From: Planctomycetales bacterium
Lineage (GTDB): Bacteria > Planctomycetota > Planctomycetia > Planctomycetales > Planctomycetaceae
DNA: 64,000 nucleotides
Assembly (NCBI GenBank): GCA_028285345.1
Contig: JANQPT010000003.1
Coordinates: 124,001-188,000, forward strand
Direction of reading: 5' to 3'
In this document: positions 50,346 to 59,627 of the stretch, one piece after another
How positions within the stretch are numbered: position 1 is the stretch's first letter
Layout: each line of letters opens with the position of its first letter
The notes under the pieces: model-generated
What the model saw: the letters and a program-made list of their open reading frames with translations, nothing else
What the model was told of the DNA's origin: nothing
Database searches by the model: none
Program-made: the position numbers and the translations under genes

Positions 50346-51866
50346 TCACGGCAAGTAGAAGCCGAAGCTCGCTTGGATACGGTTCGCTTCCCCGCGGCGG
50401 CCGTTGTTGTTTTCGCGGGTGCCGAAGAGGTATTCGATTCCCAGAAACAGCCGGTCACCGGGATTCCACAGCAAGTTGGCCGCCAGGTACGTGTTCTCGT
50501 GCAGGGCGTCGGGGCCTTGCAGCTGTTTGTTGTCGATGGTGTTGATGCTGTAGGTGAATGTCGAAGACAGGGTTTCCGTCCACTGGTGCCGATAGCCGAC
50601 CATCCAGGCGAAGGTTCCCAGCAACCCGCTCTGACCTCCCAGCAGCGCGGCCGCATCCGGCAATCCGCGGTAACTGCCGATCCCGTCGCCGAACATCACC
50701 TGATAGTACACGGCATCGTCGTCGGTTGGCTGTACGTAACCGGTGAAGTTAAAGCCCCATGCCGTGTCGGCAAGGACGCTTTCTCCCTCGGGCTGAAATC
50801 CTAACTTGCGAATCACCATCGCCGCTTGCAGTTGCACCGGCTCGGTCGAATAGCGGATGTGCGACACAAAATCGGGTGATTCGGTACGAGTCTCGCCGCG
50901 GAATTCTTCGGGAAAATCGACGATCACGCGGGGATCCTCCAGGGCAATCGCGACTGCGACGTCGTCGAAGGGCAAGGGCTGAGTCCAGCGGATCTGGGCC
51001 GGCCGGCGGGTGACTACCGAGACTGAACCCTCGAAATCAAGCGTATTGGGCAGCGAGCGCATGTCCGTGAACGTGGTCCAGGTTTGTCCGACGATGAGTT
51101 CGCGGATCTCTCCATAGGCGTGACGCAGGCGAAAACGATCACCTTCGCTGAAAAAGTCCCCCTCAATATACGCCCGTGCGGTGCCTCTATCCGTCGGCCA
51201 GCGGGTGTCGAAGCTGAGCCGTGACGTTCGCGCGTGAAATCGTGTGTTTTCGCGTGGCGGCGCCCCCACTGGGATTGTGCTGGGGTCGAACAGATCAGTC
51301 GAATCGATCGGATTGAAATCGTGGATCAAGTCCGCCTTCACGAAACCGCCGATTTTCATCACCGCCCCGATCCCTTGGATCACGATCCCTTCTTTGAACT
51401 CGGGCGATTGATAGAAGTTGCGGCCCAGACCTGTATCGGTTGTCGCCTCGCCTTCGAACTGTTGCGTGAGTCCGGGCGATTCGAGTAGAGCGGGATCGGC
51501 GGGTCCGAAGCTATCGAACAGATCGTCGGCTGCTCCCCCCTGCCGGAAAAAACTTGTCAATTGAAAACGCCGCGATTCCTGATCGGGATCGTCGAGCTCA
51601 TGCGACCCGTCGAGGTGAAAGACGCCTTCCGACTCGACTCCAGCGGCCGGTGAATCGGCCTGCTGTTGCTCAAGCATTTCGACACGCCGCCGCAGTTCTG
51701 AGATCTGATGTTCAGCGCGGTCCAATTCCTCCAAGAGCTCAACCGCAGAGACCTCTTCGGCGTGCCGATGGCGCGGCTCGCCGACACGACGCTGGGCGCA
51801 GGCGGCAGGCGGAGAGGAGATTGCCAAAGTGCAAATGGCAATGATGATGCAGAATCGAGATGACAT
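50346..51866 (-). CDS. DcaP-like outer-membrane porin
   Basis: A 506-residue protein from the ATG at 51866 (MSSRFCIIIAICTLAISSPP), which gives a normal signal peptide. A coiled coil follows (VELLEELDRAEHQISELRRR). After a linker, the DcaP-type barrel begins with MKIGGFVKADLIHDFNPIDS, a strongly conserved start strand, then TSRLSFDTRW, ARAYIEGDFFSEGDRFRLRH and GQTWTTFTD. It ends in a Phe-rich strand (RIQASFGFYLP). The family includes DcaP, which takes up dicarboxylates and other small anions. Substrate here unknown. The N-terminal coiled coil probably anchors to the wall. Monocistronic. Confidence 0.88.
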   Translation of the reverse strand: MSSRFCIIIAICTLAISSPPAACAQRRVGEPRHRHAEEVSAVELLEELDRAEHQISELRRRVEMLEQQQADSPAAGVESEGVFHLDGSHELDDPDQESRRFQLTSFFRQGGAADDLFDSFGPADPALLESPGLTQQFEGEATTDTGLGRNFYQSPEFKEGIVIQGIGAVMKIGGFVKADLIHDFNPIDSTDLFDPSTIPVGAPPRENTRFHARTSRLSFDTRWPTDRGTARAYIEGDFFSEGDRFRLRHAYGEIRELIVGQTWTTFTDMRSLPNTLDFEGSVSVVTRRPAQIRWTQPLPFDDVAVAIALEDPRVIVDFPEEFRGETRTESPDFVSHIRYSTEPVQLQAAMVIRKLGFQPEGESVLADTAWGFNFTGYVQPTDDDAVYYQVMFGDGIGSYRGLPDAAALLGGQSGLLGTFAWMVGYRHQWTETLSSTFTYSINTIDNKQLQGPDALHENTYLAANLLWNPGDRLFLGIEYLFGTRENNNGRRGEANRIQASFGFYLP

Positions 51867-52074
51867 CGAATAAGACCGCGATCGTTGTGCGCGCGCAGCA
51901 GTGACCACAAAGTGTTTCGGACACATTGAGATGGGGATCGACCAGCCGGCCCGTCAAACTTTAACGATTGTAGGGATTATGCAGACCAGCGTGACGGGAG
52001 CACGCAAATCAGTCACCGTCCCAGCGGCACCGACGGTCGGGACAGTCTCCCGCAAACTTTTCAAAACGTCCGCG

Positions 52075-53001
52075 CTATCGCCTGCGGGTGAGTTTTCTAA
52101 GAATGATGCGGTAGACTTTGCGTTCGTCGACCACGGGGCTGTTTTCGCGGTAGTTGCGCCGTTTGTTGTGTTTGTGGCTGTAGAGGCCGTGGCCTTCGAC
52201 CGCTTGGACGAGATCCTGGTAGGCGTCCTTCCAGGCCTGGTTTCGCGATCCGTCCCGGTTCTCGTAGACCATCTTGCCCGCACCGTGATAGGCGACTTGC
52301 CACGGCTTGTTTCCCTCGCTGATCGACCTGCCCATCGTGTGGTTGGCGACCGCTTGTGCTACGTACGCGTCAGCTTCGATGTACTTGACCTTGGAGCGGA
52401 TGTCGCGCCAGTCCTGAATGGCGTGCGTCACTTCATGCACGGTCATTGACGCGTAGCTCTTGCTCCCCAGCCCGGCGACGAGATACAGCTCATCGGACGA
52501 ACTGAAATAAACGCCCTTGCCCGTCTTGGTCCGCTTGTGCAGGCCGGAATCTTTGAGCTCATACACGAACAACCAATGCTCGTTGATCAAATACTTGATC
52601 ACCGAGTAATCGCGCGGAGTGTAGCGGATGTTGGATCCGGGACTTTTGAAATTGATCTTATTCGTGAATTGTTTGAGCGCGTTGTTCAATTTTGCGAGCT
52701 CCGAAGATGCCAGCAAGAGTTTACCGGACCCGTCACGGAGCGCTTCTTTGGCCGCGCTGGTCTTGAGCTTCTTGATCAAGTATTCCTTAGCGTCGGTGCC
52801 GAAGCGGGCATCGTCGATGATCAGCACCAGCGCTTTGGCTTCCTTTGTGCTGATGCGCTCATTGTCGACGGCCTTATTGAAGATTACTCGGGCTTCACGT
52901 TTGCTGATGCTGCCCCGGTAACTGCTCCCCACGGCGGATTTGTAGGCCGCCGCGATCCCCCGATCGAGTCTTCGCAGCTTGGTGTAGAGTTCACTGGACA
53001 T
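52075..53001 (-). CDS. Putative zinc metallopeptidase (HExxH) with helical N-terminal domain
   Basis: A 308-residue protein. The ATG at 53001 follows AAGGAG by 6 nt. No signal peptide. The active-site motif is HEVTH (His189, Glu190, His193) within MTVHEVTHAIQDW, with a likely third ligand at Glu209 in YIEADAYVAQAV. Residues about 1-110 form a helical domain with two repeats (SISKREARVIFNKAVDNERI, STKEAKALVLIIDDARFGTD), which resemble EF-hand-like helix pairs without a clear Ca loop. The C-terminus is very basic (SHKHNKRRNYREN). Similar HExxH domains occur in secreted toxins and phage-tail-like effectors, but no secretion partner is nearby. Role unknown. Confidence 0.78.
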   Translation of the reverse strand: MSSELYTKLRRLDRGIAAAYKSAVGSSYRGSISKREARVIFNKAVDNERISTKEAKALVLIIDDARFGTDAKEYLIKKLKTSAAKEALRDGSGKLLLASSELAKLNNALKQFTNKINFKSPGSNIRYTPRDYSVIKYLINEHWLFVYELKDSGLHKRTKTGKGVYFSSSDELYLVAGLGSKSYASMTVHEVTHAIQDWRDIRSKVKYIEADAYVAQAVANHTMGRSISEGNKPWQVAYHGAGKMVYENRDGSRNQAWKDAYQDLVQAVEGHGLYSHKHNKRRNYRENSPVVDERKVYRIILRKLTRRR

Positions 53002-53232
53002 GCAGATCTCCTTGGGGGCCTGGATGTACAAAATCGACGTGAAAATGATTCGGTGGTTTCAGCCGAAAGACGTTGGAACTGCAGGACTTGCGCCGCATGA
53101 ATAAGCTGCCGGCTGTTGATCGAATATCGAGCAGAGACGATGCCGATGAACACGGGCGCCGATTGCTCCTCATTTGATTATCGCCGATTGTGCGCGAGTG
53201 TTGCGGCAAACTCGCTGTGAAGTCCGAAAAAC

Positions 53233-55074
53233 TCAGCGTGGTAGAACATCTCCTGTCGTGATCGATTCGGCATAGACCAAACGACCGGTATATCCGTCGT
53301 GCCAGCGGACGACCACTTGCGGCTGCGCATAGGCGCTATATTGGTATCCGCCGTCGGGTGCGGCGACTTTCAGAATGTTGTTGACCTGCACAATGCCGTA
53401 GTACGTGTTGCGAATCTTTTCGTAGTGGAGGTTGTTCGGAAAACCGGCGACCCAGCGGATCGTGACATCACGGCCCATACTGCTCCAGCGGCCTCCGGTG
53501 GGAGGATTCCCCATCGTGGCCAATGGATGCCCGGTCGATCCCAGCGGGCCGCACATCAATTCCCAAATGTTATCTGTAATACGGATCGATGCCGATGCGT
53601 GAACGTCGCCGGTAAAGATGAGCACCGGTTTGTCGAGGGCGTCCAGCGCGGCAATCAGACGCTCGCGCTGCGCCAGGAACGACGGGAACCCATCGCCCTT
53701 GTCGTCCTTGTCGTCGCCACCGACATGGGCGGCGGTGTGGTAGATAACCCATGGATCGGGTGAGATCAGAAAAACGAACTCCGCATCGGTACTGCGCACT
53801 CCGTCGAGGAGCCATTTTTCTTGCGGCTCGCTCAAAATAAACAGTTTCGGATCGGCGCGATCTTTCGGGTTGCGATTCGATCGTTCCCCGCGGGTATCGA
53901 GCGCAAAAAAGTGACAGTTGGCGATCTTCCAGTCGTAGTAGTGATGCGTGCCAATGCTGTACGGGAGCGACTCGTCGGCTCGTGCCTTGGGTGTGAATTC
54001 CAGATGCGTGGCATCAATGACCTTGGTCAGCCCGTAAACGCCGGCGTTTTTCGGAGCCGATTTGCGCCGGCCGAGTTTTTTGCTGCGTGTGTAGTTGCCT
54101 AAGTGGATCGTACTGACCTGCGACGGATTGAGCGTTGTGAAATCTGCCTGCGGGTCGAACAAGACGTTGCCGCCCGCTTCGACGCGGCCCCGGCCGAACC
54201 GGATTCTGCCTGATTGCGGACCGCGATAATTGGCCCATGAAAGAAACTCCTCGTAGGCCCGCAAGCCAACATCGCGTATCAAGTGGCGGCCTGCTCCCAA
54301 ACCAACTTGTCCGCACCCGTGAATATCCCAGCCGACGTCGTGATCATCAAACGTAAACAGCGCCGGCATTGAACGAAACAGCGACGCAAACGATCGCCCG
54401 CGCGAAAAATAGAGCTTGTAGTTGTCGCGGACTCCGTCCAGTTTGCCGTTGCGCAACTCCTCGTAGATCACGTCGCCGTTGACCACCGCAAACATTGCTT
54501 CGTCCGCATGATGCCGACGGATCATGTCATAGGCCGGCGTGCTGGTATACATGCCGCCGCTACGGTCGGGATCTTGCGACGCGCAATGCCCGATAGCGAA
54601 CTTCACGTTGAAGAGCCCGCGTGGATTGTGGGCCGCATCGACGAATGATGTCTGATTGGGCAGCGTTCGGAACGACGGCCATTGATCAGAGATTTCCGGC
54701 CGCAAGTCGGGGAGCACGCCGTCGATGCTCACCGCGTAGTAATAACGCGTATTCGGCGCGAGCTTGTTCAGTTCAACAACGCCGGTCTGATCCGTCGCCT
54801 TTCGCGCGATGCCGGAGACACTTGATGACTTGTCGTCGAGCGGCAAAGTCGTGCCGTAGAGGACCGTAAACTTCGTCGGTTTGCGGGTCCGTACCCAAAC
54901 GCGAATCGAGTGGTCCGTGACCGCACCCAGCAGCGGTCCGTGCGAGAGGCCGCCCGTCGCGTAGGGCACGACGTCGTTGGCGACCGGATCGGGCCATGAC
55001 GTCTGCTGTGCCAACAGCGGATTCAGGACGGAAAACATGAGCGCGATTGGTGCCAGAACCGGTAACGATCTCAT
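53233..55074 (-). CDS. phoD: PhoD-type alkaline phosphatase/phosphodiesterase
   Basis: A 613-residue protein from the ATG at 55074 (MRSLPVLAPIALMFSVLNPL), a signal-peptide start. An N-terminal fibronectin-like domain (SIRVWVRTRKPTKFTVLYGT, LAPNTRYYYAVSIDG) precedes the metallophosphatase: KFAIGHCASQD, VVNGDVIYEE, LFTFDDHDVGWDIHGCG, PDPWVIYHTAA and IFTGDVHASASIRI, matching the Fe/Ca-binding residues of PhoD. It hydrolyses phosphomono- or diesters in the periplasm. An insert (about 300-360) is larger than in Bacillus PhoD. No Pho-box recognised. Monocistronic. Confidence 0.93.
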   Translation of the reverse strand: MRSLPVLAPIALMFSVLNPLLAQQTSWPDPVANDVVPYATGGLSHGPLLGAVTDHSIRVWVRTRKPTKFTVLYGTTLPLDDKSSSVSGIARKATDQTGVVELNKLAPNTRYYYAVSIDGVLPDLRPEISDQWPSFRTLPNQTSFVDAAHNPRGLFNVKFAIGHCASQDPDRSGGMYTSTPAYDMIRRHHADEAMFAVVNGDVIYEELRNGKLDGVRDNYKLYFSRGRSFASLFRSMPALFTFDDHDVGWDIHGCGQVGLGAGRHLIRDVGLRAYEEFLSWANYRGPQSGRIRFGRGRVEAGGNVLFDPQADFTTLNPSQVSTIHLGNYTRSKKLGRRKSAPKNAGVYGLTKVIDATHLEFTPKARADESLPYSIGTHHYYDWKIANCHFFALDTRGERSNRNPKDRADPKLFILSEPQEKWLLDGVRSTDAEFVFLISPDPWVIYHTAAHVGGDDKDDKGDGFPSFLAQRERLIAALDALDKPVLIFTGDVHASASIRITDNIWELMCGPLGSTGHPLATMGNPPTGGRWSSMGRDVTIRWVAGFPNNLHYEKIRNTYYGIVQVNNILKVAAPDGGYQYSAYAQPQVVVRWHDGYTGRLVYAESITTGDVLPR

Positions 55075-55412
55075 CTGGAAAACCTTGCTGAGCAGTCTAA
55101 ACAAGCCCACGATCCGTCATCGAGCGACTGAAAGTTACACTCTGATCATTCGAATCCCGCTGCCGGTCATTCTAGCTTGGGTTGTCCGCAGATTCACCGC
55201 CATTGAACGAAGTCTCGGCATCGGAGCGGTTGATTGAATTTTGCAGGTGACCCCTAGATACTTAGGCGGGACCGGCGAACGGTCTGTGGCTCTGCAAATC
55301 GTGACGAGTTGCGCCGATCGTTATCTTCAGCCGTCAAACAGACGAGCAGCTGATAGGCTGAGTTTCCACTGCATCGTTTGCCCGTATCGATACCGCTGAG
55401 GAGTACTCTACG

Positions 55413-56210
55413 ATGTCTCTAAGCCCTTCTTCACTGCAGAGTTTGCGACGGGTCTTTCACAGCAGTTTTTCCGCGCACGACATCACCGAATCGCTGATGT
55501 CGTGCAACGATTCGGACTGCGCAGAGGAGACCTGCGAGTTCATGTCGTCGCGCAATCTTGAAGTCTTGGGAGTACGACGCGAGGGTACGATCGCCGGATA
55601 TATCGAGCGGTCCGCACTGGGCAGCGGGACGTGTGCCGACTACTTGCAGAAGTTTCGTCCACACGAAGTGATCCTCAATTCGACTCCAATTGCCGAAGTG
55701 ATTCAGGGACTCAAAGAGCAGCCGCGATTGTTCGTGATGGTGTTCGGGCGGGTCGGAGGCATCGTCACCCGGAGCGATTTGCAGAAACCAACGGTCCGTA
55801 TGTGGCTGTTCGGAATGGTGACGCTCATTGAAATGCGGATGACGCGGATGATCGAACAAATCGCGGAAGAGGGGGGCTGGAAACAATTCCTGTCGGACGG
55901 GCGGCTGAAAAAAGCGGAAGAACTCTTGGAGGAACGGATGCGGCGCAATCAGAATCTGAACCTGATCGACTGTCTGCAGTTCGCGGATAAGTTTCAAATT
56001 ATCGCCCGGAATGAACACTTGCGCGCTCTGACTCGATTCGAGTCGCGGCGAAGCGTCGAGGATGTGGGAAAACGCCTGGAACGGTTGAGGAACAATCTTG
56101 CTCATGCTCAAGACATCATCTCCACCGACTGGGAAGCGGTCATCGACCTATCGGAAAACTTCGACGCCGTGCTAAATGTGACGGCGGTAACGCACGAACA
56201 GTCGCCCTAA
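55413..56210 (+). CDS. CBS-like domain protein with C-terminal HEPN-type domain
   Basis: A 265-residue protein. The ATG at 55413 follows GAGGAG by 9 nt. The first 135 residues look like a CBS pair (LEVLGVRREGTIAGYIERSA and LFVMVFGRVGGIVTRSDLQK are the typical strand-helix ends), able to bind adenine nucleotides. The C-terminal half is all helical (TLIEMRMTRMIEQIAEEGGW to EAVIDLSENF) and contains the RNase-type HEPN motif R-x4-H: Arg226 and His231 in RNNLAHAQD. HEPN proteins with this motif are often ribonucleases of stress or defence systems. CBS control of a HEPN domain by AMP/ATP is a reasonable inference. Activity is untested. The antiporter gene follows 52 bp later. Confidence 0.8.
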   Translation: MSLSPSSLQSLRRVFHSSFSAHDITESLMSCNDSDCAEETCEFMSSRNLEVLGVRREGTIAGYIERSALGSGTCADYLQKFRPHEVILNSTPIAEVIQGLKEQPRLFVMVFGRVGGIVTRSDLQKPTVRMWLFGMVTLIEMRMTRMIEQIAEEGGWKQFLSDGRLKKAEELLEERMRRNQNLNLIDCLQFADKFQIIARNEHLRALTRFESRRSVEDVGKRLERLRNNLAHAQDIISTDWEAVIDLSENFDAVLNVTAVTHEQSP

Positions 56211-56262
56211 ACGTGATCGCACAAGGACGCTCATAGAGCTTCCCCCAGTTGAAACGACGACC

Positions 56263-57486
56263 ATGTATTCCATCGAACCTGCTCTGTTGATCGCCGGAAT
56301 TTTGCTGATGTCGGCCGTTGTCGCCAGCAAGCTGTCCGATCGGCTCGGCGTCCCCTCCTTGCTGCTATTTCTTGTGCTCGGGATGTTGGCGGGGACAGAG
56401 GGAATTGGGAACATTGCTCTCAGTTCACCCGACGTCGCTCGATCGGTCGGCACCGTCGCGCTGCTCGTCATTTTGTTTTCGGGAGGGCTCGATACGAACT
56501 GGTCGGAGGTCCGCCCCGTGCTGGGACCGGGGATTCTGCTTTCGACCGTGGGAGTGCTTTCGACGACTCTGTTGCTGGGCGGATTTGCCTGGCTGATGTT
56601 GGGGACGTACTCCAGTTTCGACATCGGCGTGCGCGGAGTCACGTGGTTGGAAGCGCTGCTGCTGGCAGCCATCGTTTCTTCGACCGATGCGGCGGCCGTA
56701 TTCTCCGTGTTTCGGACGAGTCCTGTGCAACCGACGAGAAAAATCCGCTCATTGCTGGAGTTCGAATCGGGCAGCAACGACCCAATGGCAGTCTTGCTGA
56801 CGACGGCAATCTTGGGTGCAATGACTCAAGGAACGTCGACGCTGCTAGGGCTTGGACTGAAACTCCTGGGTGAGCTTGCTCTCGGAGGAGTCCTGGGCGT
56901 GCTGCTGGGATTTGCCGGTGCGTGGGTCATTGATCGGCTACGGCTTTCGGCGGCCGGAATGTATCCAATCTTCGGCATCTCTTTGGGTTTGATCAGCTTT
57001 GGACTTTCGGACCTAATCGGGGGAAATGGCTTCTTGGCGGTCTATGCAACGGGCGTGGCAATCGGCAATCGCGACTTTACAAATCGCGATACAGTCCTTG
57101 GATTTCACGACGGACTGAGTTGGCTGGCACAGATCGCGATGTTTATCGCGCTGGGATTGTTCGTGACGCCGTCACGGCTGGTCAGTGTTGCGGGTGTCTC
57201 TATTGCAATGGCACTGTTTTTGATGTTCGTCGCCCGTCCCGTGAGCGTCCTGATCTGCCTCTTGCCGTTTCGCCCGCGTCGCAATGAGTTGGCGTACGTC
57301 TCCTGGGTGGGCCTGCGGGGTTCGGTCCCAATTGTGCTGGCCACATTTCCGCTCTCCTACGGAATCACCGATGCACAAACTGTGTTCGACGTGGTGTTCT
57401 TCATCGTCGTCACATCGGTGCTGGTACAGGGCTTCAGCGTCGTACCCTGCGCCCGTCGGTTGGGAGTGACCGAGGAACCAGAATAA
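56263..57486 (+). CDS. Potassium or sodium/proton antiporter, NhaP2-like (CPA1)
   Basis: A 407-residue inner-membrane protein with about 13 helices. IVSSTDAAAVFSVFR holds the family's ion-site Asp, ESGSNDPMAVLLT the second Asp pair (N-D motif), and LRGSVPIVLATFPLS the conserved C-terminal core Arg-Gly. It matches NhaP2/CvrA in layout but ends right after the last helix, without the roughly 170-residue cytoplasmic TrkA-C/CorC-type regulatory tail. It exchanges K+ or Na+ for H+. It directly follows the CBS-HEPN gene, whose CBS-like part might supply nucleotide sensing in trans, though this is only a proposal. Confidence 0.92.
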   Translation: MYSIEPALLIAGILLMSAVVASKLSDRLGVPSLLLFLVLGMLAGTEGIGNIALSSPDVARSVGTVALLVILFSGGLDTNWSEVRPVLGPGILLSTVGVLSTTLLLGGFAWLMLGTYSSFDIGVRGVTWLEALLLAAIVSSTDAAAVFSVFRTSPVQPTRKIRSLLEFESGSNDPMAVLLTTAILGAMTQGTSTLLGLGLKLLGELALGGVLGVLLGFAGAWVIDRLRLSAAGMYPIFGISLGLISFGLSDLIGGNGFLAVYATGVAIGNRDFTNRDTVLGFHDGLSWLAQIAMFIALGLFVTPSRLVSVAGVSIAMALFLMFVARPVSVLICLLPFRPRRNELAYVSWVGLRGSVPIVLATFPLSYGITDAQTVFDVVFFIVVTSVLVQGFSVVPCARRLGVTEEPE

Positions 57487-57638
57487 TCCGCGCTTGGAAA
57501 GGAGTTTCTGCCCGCTCGCGCTGCGGCTGCGTTTGAACGCCGATTAAATTTGCGATAGCTTGGATCTTTGGGAAGCATACAAAGAATGCACCGACTGTTC
57601 GAAATCTGAGTCTCACAAGCAACCGAGGATCCGCCAGC

Positions 57639-59579
57639 ATGTCGTTCACTTCCGAATCGCCCCAGCGCTCCGAATATGGCGGGACGGCTATGTTGTATTG
57701 CCTGCTCGCTGCGCTGGCGATGGGGTATGGCTGGGGTTATCGCGGAACGGTGGGGCACGAATACGGCGCCATGGTACCTGGCGCACTTTTGGGTCTGATG
57801 CTGTGCGTCGCATCAGGACGGCTTGATTGGCATCGCCGGTCGGCAGTGGTCGGTCTATTTGCCGCCGTCGGCTGGGCGTGGGGCGGCTCGTTGAGTTACA
57901 TGGAGCAGACGTTTTACGTGCTGTCCGATTCCTTTCCGGACGTGCTGTACGGCTATGCAATGATCTTCTTCCTCGGCGCGCTGTGGGCGGGCTGTGGCGG
58001 GGCCGTGCTTGGGTTGGGATTGACGGAATCGCGCTCAAATTTGGAATGCCTGATTCGCCCGTTTGCGGCGGTCAGCAGCGTGTTTTTGCTGGCGTTCATT
58101 TATCTACGCATCGATCCCCAATTGAGCGATACGTATTACACGTTTACGGCGATTCATCTTCACGACGGCAAATGGCTCGCGGCGACGCTGACGTTGGTAG
58201 CGAGTGCCGTGTACTGGATCGTCGCTCCGCGCGACCGCCAGGGGACGTCGCTCTTCTTTTGGGGCGCGGTCGCGTGGTGGTTGGGCTATGGGCTGCTGAC
58301 GAAAATCGGCGGTCTACGTCTGGCGCCCCTGCACCGCAGCGAGAGTTGGGGTGGCGTGCTGGGCGTCTTGATCGTGCTGATCATCTCTCTGATTCGCCGC
58401 AAGAATTGGGCGGCGCTGACACTTTCTCTATACGGCTGCTTGGGTGGAGGGTTGGCGTTTGTGCTGGCGGTCTTTGTCCACAATGCGATGGAATTGCGGT
58501 GGGGACCGATCGCGAACACCAATTTGAATATTCCGGCATGGAGAACCGCAGAGGTCACATTTGGGTTCTTGATGGGATTGTGCCTGGCACTGGGAACACT
58601 GCGGCTGTTGCGCGGCGGACTTGCGCCGGCGGACGAGGATTGTGACCCGGCCCCGTCGGATACGTTCTCGGTGTTTGTGCTGATCGTCGCCTTGTCGTGG
58701 GTCAATTTTCGCCGTCACCTTGCCCGTCTGTTGCAGCTTAGCCCAAATGCAGATCCTTTTCCGTTCCTGGGCATCTCGACCGGCGGCTGGTATTTTCTGC
58801 TAGGTGTCTTTTTGACGATTCCGTTCCTAGTGCTGTTGTGGCGTTACCGATGCGGGGACCGGAGTTGGGCGCCCCGGTCCGCTTTCGGAAAGGGTGCGGC
58901 CTTAGTCCTGTTGCTGCTGTGGGGCACCTGTGCGGCACAAATGTTCGATGGATACCCAACTCGGCAAGGGCTGTTGGGCCACTTGATTGTCTGGATCCCG
59001 GCGATTGCCGCGACCTGTCTGCTGGTCAGTTTCGTCGCCCCTGCGGAACGTGCAGATGTCCCCACAGGCGCCCGGACGTCCGCCAGCGACCCGGGTTGGC
59101 ATGTGGGATGGCCCTACCTGACGGGCGTCGCGGTGATGCCTTGGGTGATCGTGCTGGTTGCGGCGTTGAGTGTCCATCTGCAGGAAAAATCGGCGGGAGA
59201 GCGCGGACGCCTGCGGTTCGGTCCAGACGCCTACTGGAGAAAAACTGAGCGATTGAAAGGTACGTGGAAAGTCCTCGGCATGACCGATGAGGTCGGCGGT
59301 ACGGAGGTTGTCGAAACAGAGTTGCCGCTTAGGCAGATCGACTTCGGCATCAATCGTCGGGTGACATCCGTTCTGCCCGACGGTGAAGAAGTGAAGAAAC
59401 ACCAGTGGTTTTTGAAGAATCAATACATCTGGCTGCGATGGTACGGTCGGGAGCGGGGACACAAAGAAGCAGCGGAAGTCCCGCTGCAATTCGAAGACGA
59501 CCTGTTGTACGTCAAGTGGCCACCCGCGGCTGAAAACGGCAAGTTTCTGGTGCTGGAACGGCAAGTGAACGAGGAGTAG
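57639..59579 (+). CDS. Polytopic membrane protein with C-terminal TIGR03067-like domain
   Basis: A 646-residue protein. The ATG at 57639 follows GAGGA by 9 nt. Residues about 15-520 contain roughly 12-14 hydrophobic helices (MLYCLLAALAMGYGWGYRGT, AVVGLFAAVGWAWGGSLSYM and so on), rich in Gly and Trp, with no recognised transporter family. The last 110 residues are soluble: RLKGTWKVLGMTDEVGGTEV opens like the planctomycete TIGR03067 domain (L-x-G-x-W-x-V), ending KFLVLERQVNEE. TIGR03067 domains are mostly found in exported planctomycete proteins. Function unknown. Convergent with the next gene. Confidence 0.75.
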   Translation: MSFTSESPQRSEYGGTAMLYCLLAALAMGYGWGYRGTVGHEYGAMVPGALLGLMLCVASGRLDWHRRSAVVGLFAAVGWAWGGSLSYMEQTFYVLSDSFPDVLYGYAMIFFLGALWAGCGGAVLGLGLTESRSNLECLIRPFAAVSSVFLLAFIYLRIDPQLSDTYYTFTAIHLHDGKWLAATLTLVASAVYWIVAPRDRQGTSLFFWGAVAWWLGYGLLTKIGGLRLAPLHRSESWGGVLGVLIVLIISLIRRKNWAALTLSLYGCLGGGLAFVLAVFVHNAMELRWGPIANTNLNIPAWRTAEVTFGFLMGLCLALGTLRLLRGGLAPADEDCDPAPSDTFSVFVLIVALSWVNFRRHLARLLQLSPNADPFPFLGISTGGWYFLLGVFLTIPFLVLLWRYRCGDRSWAPRSAFGKGAALVLLLLWGTCAAQMFDGYPTRQGLLGHLIVWIPAIAATCLLVSFVAPAERADVPTGARTSASDPGWHVGWPYLTGVAVMPWVIVLVAALSVHLQEKSAGERGRLRFGPDAYWRKTERLKGTWKVLGMTDEVGGTEVVETELPLRQIDFGINRRVTSVLPDGEEVKKHQWFLKNQYIWLRWYGRERGHKEAAEVPLQFEDDLLYVKWPPAAENGKFLVLERQVNEE

Positions 59580-59627
59580 GCGCGCAGAGGGAGCAGAACT
59601 GCCCACAGCCTAACGACGACTGCCCGA

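Noticed and set aside
50104-50358. Plus-strand helical reading frame
   Set aside because: Starts after a stop without a ribosome binding site and runs into the opposing porin gene; likely chance.
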